Shown: positions 1 to 6,344 of the stretch, in pieces
Layout of the letters: every line of letters starts with the position of its first letter
Position numbering within the stretch: position 1 is the stretch's first letter
Source: Bacilli bacterium
Lineage (GTDB): Bacteria; Bacillota_I; Bacilli_A; RF39; UBA660
Assembly: GCA_028685445.1 (NCBI GenBank)
Contig: JAQUDY010000051.1
Location: 1-6,993, forward strand
DNA: 6,993 nt
Reading direction: 5' to 3'
The notes under the pieces: generated by a model
Databases searched by the model: none
Seen by the model: only the letters and a program-made list of their open reading frames with translations
Told to the model about the DNA's origin: nothing
Translations under genes and position numbers: made by a program

Positions 1-1167
1 TTCTTTGATATTAATCATTGTGTAACTATAATTTTCATCTATAAATTTTATATAAATTAAATCTTTTTTAGCTGTTTCATAGCCAGTAGGAGTTCGAGTT
101 TCAACGATTGTATAATATCCTCTTGGTAAATCTTTAAATCTCTTTGGAGTATTAGAAGATGTCCAAGTAGCATAAAGATCATTCGAGTAACAAACTCTAT
201 TTAGACAATTACCGCTATATAAAGAAAGCGTTGCACCTCTTAAATTATAACCATCTTGATCTACTTTATATACAGTTAATGAGTTTTTATAAACTGGTTT
301 TGGTGTTGGTGCTTCTGGCACTTTTAAAGTTAGAACTTTAGATTTATAAGTCGGATGACTAGTTGGATATAAGACATCATAAATTACTTTTTGGTAATTA
401 GGTCCATAATAATAATCATAAGCTGAATAAGTATTATACTTTCCTTCTTGTTCAACCGAAAAACTTATTGTATTTCCTGGTTTAACTGAATTTTTCGGAA
501 CTCTGATTTGAAATGTTCCACTCCCGTTTGTAGATGTTGCTGTATTATTAATAATGCTTGAATTGTTTGGCGCACCTTTTAATAATAAATTGTTTTTAGT
601 TGTTAAATTACTAGTAGATACTCTGATTTTATCAGATACATAATATGAACCTTCTTCAGTAAAATTAACTGTATTTGTACTAAAAGTTATATTACCTCTT
701 GGCTCAACATATGTTCTTGCCCCTTCTTTTAAAGCATAAATTCTATTACAAACATCATGACTAGAACGATTATTGGTGCAGTAATTTTTAAAATTTGTAG
801 ATAAGTTATTATTTGTATCTGTCACAATGTCTTTATACCACCAAACAGCCATTTGCATAATGTAATAATCTTTATTCTTATCACCAGTATTAGGCTTTTT
901 ACTTAAAATATAAGTAAAACCTTTATCTACTTCATCTTTTAATGTAATAACCTTATTTGATGGAAAAGTTAAATTTGCTACCTCACAATATAGATTATGT
1001 AAATTATCACTTGTTGTTTTTAAATATGCTTTGTAACCACTGACATATTCATTAATATTTGTTACTTTGCCAGTATTTAATTTGCTAGGTGGCGCTGCAT
1101 TAACTTCTACCCCGAAAATAAACATGCTTATAAGTCCAATAAATAGTAATAAAAAATTCTTTTTCAT
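1..1167 (-). CDS. Cys-Gln thioester-domain surface protein with SpaA/Cna-B domain, N-terminal part (3' end beyond window)
   Basis: The frame is open for 389 codons from ATG at 1167 (SD-like AGAGGG 8 nt upstream) to the window edge, so the carboxy end is missing. Residues 1-24 form a signal peptide (Lys-rich start, hydrophobic core, cleavage after Val-Asn-Ala). Cys61 in LYCEV and Gln105 in IMQMAVWW match the two halves of thioester domains of the TQXA type, in which Cys and Gln side chains form an internal thioester able to bond covalently to host proteins. A beta-rich stretch (about 150-285) and a Pro-rich linker (PEAPTPKP) follow. Residues 295-389 are a SpaA/Cna-B prealbumin-like domain: YKVDQDG with Lys301, LRGATLSLY, the E-box YTIVETRTPTGYE with Glu356, and Asn386 in the last strand. 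Lys301-Asn386 is the expected isopeptide pair, with Glu356 as catalyst. Cys130/Cys140 and Cys320/Cys326 could form disulfides. A sortase motif would lie outside the window, so wall anchoring is inference. Family call is firm; ligand unknown. Confidence 0.88.
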   Translation of the reverse strand, partial: MKKNFLLLFIGLISMFIFGVEVNAAPPSKLNTGKVTNINEYVSGYKAYLKTTSDNLHNLYCEVANLTFPSNKVITLKDEVDKGFTYILSKKPNTGDKNKDYYIMQMAVWWYKDIVTDTNNNLSTNFKNYCTNNRSSHDVCNRIYALKEGARTYVEPRGNITFSTNTVNFTEEGSYYVSDKIRVSTSNLTTKNNLLLKGAPNNSSIINNTATSTNGSGTFQIRVPKNSVKPGNTISFSVEQEGKYNTYSAYDYYYGPNYQKVIYDVLYPTSHPTYKSKVLTLKVPEAPTPKPVYKNSLTVYKVDQDGYNLRGATLSLYSGNCLNRVCYSNDLYATWTSSNTPKRFKDLPRGYYTIVETRTPTGYETAKKDLIYIKFIDENYSYTMINIKE

Positions 1168-1198
1168 TATCAAAACCCTCTTCCTTTTGAACGATTTT

Positions 1199-1227
1199 AT
1201 TCTAGCATAAGACATTTCAAAAAGCAA
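1199..1227 (-). promoter_or_regulatory. Promoter of the thioester surface protein gene
   Basis: On the minus strand, TTGCTT (1222-1227) is followed by a 17-bp spacer and TAGAAT (1199-1204), with TGC directly upstream of the -10 making an extended -10. The -35 lies inside the 3' arm of the terminator of the preceding deacetylase gene. The leader would be about 25-30 nt. The -35 is only a partial match to TTGACA, so the extended -10 probably carries much of the strength. Confidence 0.5.
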
Positions 1228-1242
1228 GTTAAACACTTGCTT
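1217..1242 (-). terminator. Intrinsic terminator of the polysaccharide deacetylase gene
   Basis: The minus strand shows an 8-bp stem, AAGCAAGT with ACTTGCTT, a 5-nt loop and then a short T run (five T including the stem end). The deacetylase stop codon TAA (1229-1231) lies at the loop/stem boundary, so the last codons form the 5' arm. The T tract is short, so some read-through into the surface-protein gene is possible. Confidence 0.7.
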
Positions 1243-2491
1243 TACTATAAATTTTATAACTTTCTAATGGAATCTTTTTAGCTGCAAATAATTCACTAAC
1301 ACTGACCACTTTAAAACCATCGGCATATAAAATAGGAAGCAAGACCTTTATAGCATCTATAGTTGTAGGATAAAGGTCATGAAATAGAACAATATCATTT
1401 TCTTTGATATTAGATAGCACTTCCGTTACAATTTTTTCGGTATTACGTGATTCCCAATCTCTAGAATCAACAGACCATAATATCATTGAATAATCTAGAC
1501 ACTCTCGAAGTTTTTTGTTTATTGCTCCATAAGGTGGTCTAACTAAGTTCATTTTATAATTAATAATACTTTCTACTAATTTTTCATTTTGTGTTATTTT
1601 TTGGTTAGCTTTTTCGCAGTTAAACTTGGTTAATCTAGAATGATCAATAGTATGATTACCTATCTCGAATCCTCTGTTGTACATATCTAGTACAATACTA
1701 TTTCGGATTTTCACATTATAACCAACTAAAAAAAATGTAGCATTGGCATTAAATTCATCAAGGATATCTAAAAGCTCTGAAGTATATTTACTTGGTCCAT
1801 CATCAAAGGTGAATGCAACAAGTTTTTGATTTTCAACATCTATTTCTGAAATTATTGGAGTTATATGTTCTTCTTTATCAGAACCAATGATGCCTTTATA
1901 TTTTTTATCTAATTTAAATGGAATTATTAAATTGTCTTTTAATTCATGGTAATTTATTGTTAATACAGTAATTGTTTTGTTTTTATTATAATTAGTGATG
2001 TAAACTTCTAATTCAGTGTCTTTAAATAAGTAACTTTTTTTAGCATACTCAAATTCTTTAATAGATAATTTTATTTGGTTGTGATTTATAATATTAGCTA
2101 TTTTCTTTTTATATTCCTCTTCACTTTTTAAAATATCACATATTTCAACAGGGATATTATTTTTATCAAAAATAATACTATAATAATCAACTATAATATC
2201 TTCTTTATACAATCTAAATATTACATTAGTGTATTCACCTAAATAATTAACTAAATAATTAGTTCGATCTACTTTTGATAAATCTATAATATTCAAATAT
2301 TCTGTAATAAAAATATCTTTCTCATCATTAAAATAAGGATAATTTAATACCGAGTTATTTTTTTCTAAGAAATTGTCATCATATAATTTATTTAAATTTT
2401 TAATATAGCTAAATAAATTAAATATAATTAAAACAAAAGTAATTATTGAAATTAAAATTAAATATATTATTGAACTCTTTTTATTTTTCAT
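1229..2491 (-). CDS. Membrane-anchored polysaccharide (peptidoglycan) deacetylase, NodB/CE4 family, PdaC-like
   Basis: The 420-residue protein has one amino-terminal transmembrane segment (about 8-30), so the rest probably lies outside the membrane. Residues about 60-195 resemble the DUF3298/DUF4163 domain that precedes NodB in Bacillus PdaC (YSIIFDKNNIPVEICDIL, then an ELEVYI...LIIPF strand pair). The NodB domain starts near 224 and keeps all five CE4 motifs: TFDDGPS (Asp230/Asp231), HTIDH (metal ligands His280, His284), RPPYG (318-322), WSVDSRDW (339-346) and LFHD (His371). It is therefore predicted to be an active metal-dependent N-deacetylase acting on wall glycan, a change that in other Gram-positives lowers lysozyme sensitivity. 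The substrate (GlcNAc or MurNAc) cannot be told from sequence. Start: ATG with AGGTG 8 nt upstream and a good promoter. It ends in its own terminator and is separately transcribed from the surface gene downstream. Confidence 0.92.
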   Translation of the reverse strand: MKNKKSSIIYLILISIITFVLIIFNLFSYIKNLNKLYDDNFLEKNNSVLNYPYFNDEKDIFITEYLNIIDLSKVDRTNYLVNYLGEYTNVIFRLYKEDIIVDYYSIIFDKNNIPVEICDILKSEEEYKKKIANIINHNQIKLSIKEFEYAKKSYLFKDTELEVYITNYNKNKTITVLTINYHELKDNLIIPFKLDKKYKGIIGSDKEEHITPIISEIDVENQKLVAFTFDDGPSKYTSELLDILDEFNANATFFLVGYNVKIRNSIVLDMYNRGFEIGNHTIDHSRLTKFNCEKANQKITQNEKLVESIINYKMNLVRPPYGAINKKLRECLDYSMILWSVDSRDWESRNTEKIVTEVLSNIKENDIVLFHDLYPTTIDAIKVLLPILYADGFKVVSVSELFAAKKIPLESYKIYSKASV

Positions 2492-2510
2492 AATTACTAC
2501 ACCTAATGTT

Positions 2511-2539
2511 ATTATACAACTTTTTCATTATTTTAACAA
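2511..2539 (-). promoter_or_regulatory. Promoter of the polysaccharide deacetylase gene
   Basis: On the minus strand, TTGTTA (2534-2539), a 17-bp spacer and a perfect TATAAT (2511-2516) precede the AGGTG ribosome-binding site and ATG. The leader would be only about 15 nt. It is back to back with the tRNA promoter: the two -35 boxes are 6 bp apart. Confidence 0.7.
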
Positions 2540-2545
2540 AAAATA

Positions 2546-2574
2546 TTGCACCTAAAAAAAATATATGTTATTAT
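2546..2574 (+). promoter_or_regulatory. Promoter of the tRNA pair
   Basis: TTGCAC (2546-2551), a 17-bp spacer and TATTAT (2569-2574) with an upstream TGT (extended -10) sit just before the first tRNA. Initiation near 2581 would leave a 5-nt leader before the mature 5' end at 2586. Confidence 0.6.
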
Positions 2575-2585
2575 TAAGAAGCGAT

Positions 2586-2662
2586 GGATCTTTAGCTCAG
2601 TTGGTTAGAGCATCCGGCTCATAACCGGGCGGTCGTAGGTTCGAGTCCTACAAGATCCACCA
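2586..2662 (+). tRNA. tRNA with CAU anticodon, probably tRNA-Ile2 (lysidine-modified), otherwise elongator tRNA-Met
   Basis: A complete 77-nt cloverleaf with encoded CCA: acceptor GGATCTT/AAGATCC, D arm GCTC/GAGC, anticodon stem TCCGG/CCGGG around the loop CTCATAA, and T stem GTAGG/CCTAC. The CAT anticodon is usually labelled Met automatically. It is not the initiator type, because it has a G1-C72 pair and lacks the three G-C pairs at the anticodon-stem base. The body, with the CTCATAA loop and GGAxCTTTAGCTC acceptor/D region, looks to me like the Ile2 tRNAs of Bacillus and Mycoplasma; their elongator Met tRNAs, as I recall, begin GGCGG and have a TTCATAC loop. If so, TilS converts C34 to lysidine and it reads ATA codons, which occur repeatedly in this window. 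tRNA: certain; Ile2 over Met: about 70%. Confidence 0.95.
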
Positions 2663-2670
2663 TTTTTTTT

Positions 2671-2755
2671 GCAGGTATGGCGGAACTGGCAGACGCGCTA
2701 GACTTAGGATCTAGTGGAGCAATCCATGCAGGTTCGATTCCTGTTACCTGCACCA
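2671..2755 (+). tRNA. tRNA-Leu(UAG)
   Basis: A complete 85-nt class II tRNA: acceptor GCAGGTA/TACCTGC, anticodon stem CTAGA/TCTAG with loop CTTAGGA (anticodon TAG), a long variable arm TGGA-GCAA-TCCA typical of Leu, T stem GCAGG/CCTGT (one G-U pair), and an encoded CCA. It lies 8 T residues after the CAU tRNA and shares its promoter and terminator, so the two are probably processed from one transcript. It reads CUN leucine codons. Confidence 0.96.
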
Positions 2756-2765
2756 GTAAATAAAT

Positions 2766-2790
2766 AAAGGCTTTAATATAAGGCTTTTTT
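2766..2790 (+). terminator. Intrinsic terminator of the tRNA operon
   Basis: AAAGGCTTTA pairs with TAAGGCTTTT across a 3-nt loop (ATA), giving a 10-bp stem with two G-U pairs that merges into a T run ending at 2790. The wobble pairs form only in the plus-strand RNA, which fits termination of the tRNA transcript. Confidence 0.7.
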
Positions 2791-2803
2791 AGATGTTTTT
2801 ATT

Positions 2804-2829
2804 AAAAAAGCAAGGATTATTTTCCTTGC
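2804..2829 (-). terminator. Intrinsic terminator of the 139-residue protein gene
   Basis: On the minus strand, GCAAGGA pairs with TCCTTGC over a 6-nt loop, followed by six T. The stop codon TAA of the gene (2817-2819) lies in the loop, so the last coding bases form the 5' arm. Confidence 0.85.
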
Positions 2830-3236
2830 ATTTGATATATTAAATCAATTTTAAACATATCTTTTGAAGCATTAGCTTTACTTATCATAACACCTTTATA
2901 AGTAGATAATTCAGCCATATGCCCCTCTAATAATATTTCTGTTGGTGTAATAGTATCTAACATAATTACATTTTGTTTTTTATAAACAATATACTTTAAT
3001 GTAACATTCCCGTGAACTTGACTAAACATATGGTCACTTGGTAATTTTAATTCATAAGTATCTGTATTGTCTTTTTTATTACTTGATATTTTTTCACCAA
3101 CAAATTTACCACTTCTTAAAGAAGGATAATATTCAAAGTTTAATTTCTTAAAAGCGAGCATATTATATTTTTTTAATGCTCTTTCTAATTTTTTAAACTC
3201 ATTTTCATTAATATAATCTAAAAGAAATCCTTTCAT
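2817..3236 (-). CDS. Uncharacterised 139-residue protein
   Basis: I do not recognise the family. The protein has no signal peptide or membrane segment, so it is probably cytoplasmic. It begins with a charged helical stretch (MKGFLLDYINENEFKKLERA, residues 1-20) and continues with alternating strand-like segments (YELKLPS, VTLKYIVYKK, VIMLDTITPTEILL), with no Cys and no obvious catalytic motif. The composition is Lys-rich and ordinary for the window. The start is well supported: ATG with AGGGGG 8 nt upstream, and a perfect-consensus promoter before that. It is monocistronic, with its own terminator, and lies directly downstream of the predicted small RNA at 3304-3377 on the same strand. The strong promoter implies high expression or tight repression by an unseen regulator. 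No function is assigned. Confidence 0.85.
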   Translation of the reverse strand: MKGFLLDYINENEFKKLERALKKYNMLAFKKLNFEYYPSLRSGKFVGEKISSNKKDNTDTYELKLPSDHMFSQVHGNVTLKYIVYKKQNVIMLDTITPTEILLEGHMAELSTYKGVMISKANASKDMFKIDLIYQMQGK

Positions 3237-3269
3237 ATAAATAACCCCCTATACCCCTAATACAGTGTA

Positions 3270-3298
3270 ATTATAGCATATTATTTGTTTTTTGTCAA
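3270..3298 (-). promoter_or_regulatory. Perfect-consensus sigma-A promoter of the 139-residue protein gene
   Basis: On the minus strand, TTGACA (3293-3298), exactly 17 bp and TATAAT (3270-3275), with TGC directly before the -10. All 12 hexamer positions match consensus and the -10 is extended. The leader of about 27 nt contains two G runs, the nearer being the Shine-Dalgarno AGGGGG. The -35 lies 5 bp beyond the T tract of the upstream small RNA. Confidence 0.85.
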
Positions 3299-3303
3299 TT
3301 TTC

Positions 3304-3343
3304 AAAAAAAATGAACTAAACATAACGAATCATGTTTAGTTCA
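3304..3343 (-). terminator. Strong intrinsic terminator formed by hairpin B
   Basis: A perfect 12-bp stem with an 8-nt loop is followed by eight uninterrupted T on the minus strand. It ends the small RNA and would also stop any read-through from the 67-residue gene before the promoter of the 139-residue gene. Confidence 0.85.
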
Positions 3344-3377
3344 GTAACCAAAGAAATAACGAATCATTTCCTTGGCT
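3304..3377 (-). ncRNA. Predicted 74-nt small RNA: two 12-bp hairpins with identical 8-nt loops
   Basis: Read on the minus strand, hairpin A (3377-3346) pairs AGCCAAGGAAAT with ATTTCTTTGGTT and hairpin B (3343-3312) pairs TGAACTAAACAT with ATGTTTAGTTCA. Both have 12-bp stems and the identical loop GATTCGTT closed by the same two A-T pairs, though the remaining stem sequences differ. A 2-nt linker (AC) separates them and eight T (3311-3304) follow, so hairpin B also acts as the terminator. In hairpin A, two pairs are G-U on the minus strand but A x C mismatches on the plus strand, which argues for a minus-strand RNA. A promoter at 3384-3412 would start transcription at about 3377, the first base of hairpin A. 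It lies between the 67-residue gene and the promoter of the 139-residue gene. It matches no RNA family I know. An alternative is a double terminator for the 67-residue gene. Confidence 0.65.
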
Positions 3378-3383
3378 GATTTA

Positions 3384-3412
3384 ATCTTATCAAATAGTTA
3401 TATCAAAGTCAA
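3384..3412 (-). promoter_or_regulatory. Promoter of the two-hairpin small RNA
   Basis: On the minus strand, TTGACT (3407-3412), a 17-bp spacer and TAAGAT (3384-3389) with TGA directly upstream (extended -10). The expected +1, 6-7 nt downstream, is at about 3377, exactly where the first hairpin begins. Confidence 0.6.
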
Positions 3413-3429
3413 TACTTTTTTTGCTTTTT

Positions 3430-3447
3430 AAAAAATAATTATTTTTT
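3430..3447. other. All-A/T palindrome downstream of the 67-residue gene
   Basis: Six A, TAATTA and six T form a perfect 18-bp palindrome made only of A and T, flanked by further A/T runs. It lies just after the stop of the 67-residue gene (minus strand) and upstream of the small-RNA promoter. It could be a weak terminator, a curved or UP-like element, or simply base composition. Confidence 0.3.
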
Positions 3448-3462
3448 TATTAAATACTATGT

Positions 3463-3666
3463 TTAATCAAATGTTCCTACAGGTATTATACACCTTCCTT
3501 CTCCTTTACTAATTCCAGGCAAATACTCCTCTCCTATCAGGGGACAAGTTGCTTTTGTTACTGAATCTTTAAAATGACCACCATAATAATTAACGATAGC
3601 TATTGTAAATAAGCTTATAACAAATAAAATAAAAATGAATTTTGATGGAGTTAAATCTCTTTTCAT
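3463..3666 (-). CDS. Small single-pass membrane protein of unknown function, 67 residues
   Basis: I recognise no family. A positively charged start (MKRDLTPSK) is followed by a hydrophobic segment at about 10-26 (FIFILFVISLFTIAIVN). This fits a single membrane helix or an uncleaved signal anchor, with the remaining 40 residues outside. The outer part carries two Cys (41 and 59), which could form a disulfide, and Gly/Pro turns (LIGEEYLPGISKGEG). The start ATG at 3666 has a modest AGGCG ribosome-binding site about 6 nt upstream and a TATAAT 16 bp before it. It diverges from the peptide deformylase gene and appears monocistronic. It is short, but the membrane segment, start signals and otherwise empty spacer support a real gene. 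Confidence 0.65.
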   Translation of the reverse strand: MKRDLTPSKFIFILFVISLFTIAIVNYYGGHFKDSVTKATCPLIGEEYLPGISKGEGRCIIPVGTFD

Positions 3667-3682
3667 ATTATCGCCTATTTGA

Positions 3683-3688
3683 ATTATA
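3683..3688 (-). promoter_or_regulatory. -10 element of the 67-residue gene
   Basis: A perfect TATAAT lies on the minus strand, 16 bp before the ATG at 3666. I see no convincing -35 at 16-18 bp (only AT-rich sequence), so the promoter is weak, needs an activator, or the match is chance in AT-rich DNA. Confidence 0.35.
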
Positions 3689-3729
3689 AAATAATTTAAT
3701 AGAATAATTTGTTAGATAATGACAGAGAC

Positions 3730-3758
3730 TTTATTTTTTTTATTATTTCTGTTAAAAT
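3730..3758 (+). promoter_or_regulatory. Promoter of the peptide deformylase gene
   Basis: TAAAAT (3753-3758) with an upstream TGT forms an extended -10. The -35 region 17 bp upstream, TTTATT (3730-3735), is poor. A leader of about 15 nt follows, with GGTGG as ribosome-binding site before the ATG at 3779. Confidence 0.5.
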
Positions 3759-3778
3759 ACGTATAGCGGTGGTGAAAT

Positions 3779-4330
3779 ATGAAGTTACCAGATATAAAAA
3801 TTCTTGATGAATTTGATAAAGTTTTAAGAAACAAATCTAAAGAGGTACCTTTTCCTTTAAGTAGTGAAGATTTAAAATTAATTAATGATTCTTTAAACTA
3901 CTTGGAAATGAGCCAAATGGATGAATATCGAGAAAAATATAATTTAAGAGCTGGAATGGGATTATCTTTTATCCAACTAGGAATACCTAAAAGAATATTT
4001 GTTATTTCTGAAGAAATTGAGGAAAATAAATTTAATCGATATGTTGTTATTAATCCTAAAATAAAAAGTAAAAGTGAAGAGTTGATTTTTGTTGGCGAAG
4101 GTGAAGGCTGTTTAAGTGTTAATAGAGAAGTAGAAGGAATTGTCCCTAGAAATGCCAGAATCACTGTAGAAGCATATGATGAAAAAGGTGATTTTTTTGA
4201 AATTAGAGTTAGAGAAGATATGTCAGTTGCTTTTCAACATGAAATTGACCATTTAAATGGCGTCATATTTATAGATAAAATTGATAAAAATAACCCATAT
4301 AAAAATAGAACTTTAATGAGAGAAATATAA
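3779..4330 (+). CDS. def: Peptide deformylase
   Basis: This cytoplasmic metalloenzyme removes the formyl group from the initiator Met of new proteins. Its 183 residues and the insert with the sequence EYREKYNLR (49-57) match the longer Gram-positive type 2 form, such as Bacillus PdfB. Motif II is EGCLS (109-113) with metal ligand Cys111. Motif III is QHEIDH (153-158) with ligands His154 and His158 and catalytic Glu155. Motif I, normally G-x-G-L-A-A-P-Q, reads GMGLSFIQ (59-66): the oxyanion Gln66 is kept, but Ala-Ala-Pro is replaced by Ser-Phe-Ile. All catalytic residues are present, so activity is expected. The start ATG has GGTGG upstream. The gene stands alone, divergent from the 67-residue gene and convergent with parE; no fmt lies beside it in the window. 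Confidence 0.95.
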   Translation: MKLPDIKILDEFDKVLRNKSKEVPFPLSSEDLKLINDSLNYLEMSQMDEYREKYNLRAGMGLSFIQLGIPKRIFVISEEIEENKFNRYVVINPKIKSKSEELIFVGEGEGCLSVNREVEGIVPRNARITVEAYDEKGDFFEIRVREDMSVAFQHEIDHLNGVIFIDKIDKNNPYKNRTLMREI

Positions 4331-4359
4331 AAACTTACATAATTATGTAAGTTTTTTTA
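4326..4359. terminator. Bidirectional terminator between def and parE
   Basis: A perfect inverted repeat, AAACTTACATAA/TTATGTAAGTTT (4331-4354), forms a stem of at least 10 bp with an AATT loop. It has a T run on the plus strand (to 4358) and five T on the minus strand, so it can end both the def transcript and the convergent parE transcript. The def stop codon touches the base of the stem. Confidence 0.88.
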
Positions 4360-4368
4360 TTTAAAATA

Positions 4369-6285
<1,917 letters not shown>

Positions 6286-6288
6286 TTA

Positions 6289-6317
6289 AGTATAACAAAA
6301 GACAAAATAAAAGACAA
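6289..6317 (-). promoter_or_regulatory. Promoter of parE
   Basis: On the minus strand, TTGTCT (6312-6317), a 17-bp spacer and TATACT (6289-6294) with TGT directly upstream (extended -10). The -35 lies within the 3' arm of the terminator hairpin of the gene upstream, as also seen before the thioester surface gene. The leader would be about 10 nt. Confidence 0.6.
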
Positions 6318-6330
6318 ATATATTGTCTTT
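6304..6330 (-). terminator. Terminator of the charged-protein gene upstream of parE
   Basis: On the minus strand, AAAGACAA pairs with TTGTCTTT over a 5-nt loop, followed by the T-rich TATTTTG. It lies 15 nt after the stop codon of the upstream gene. The T tract is interrupted, so some read-through into parE is plausible. Confidence 0.6.
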
Positions 6331-6344
6331 ATTTGATTTAAAAT

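Noticed and set aside
2663..2670. Run of eight T between the tRNAs as a terminator
   Set aside because: It follows the tRNA itself rather than a dedicated hairpin, and a proper terminator lies after tRNA-Leu, so co-transcription is more likely.
3241..3260. C/G-run repeat in the leader of the 139-residue gene as a CsoR- or CopY-type metal operator
   Set aside because: The runs are direct, not inverted, and the nearby TACAcTGTA has one central base where the CopY/BlaI operator needs two; one run is simply the Shine-Dalgarno.
3316..3368. Mini-ORFs beginning MIRY in both hairpins of the predicted small RNA (ATG ATT CGT TAT)
   Set aside because: The shared start arises from the common loop. Neither has a correctly spaced ribosome-binding site, the ATGs are buried in stems, and the frames are only 8 and 5 codons.
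3898..4164. 88-codon open frame on the minus strand inside def
   Set aside because: It is antisense to a clearly conserved peptide deformylase with intact motifs, and it has no ribosome-binding site or family resemblance.
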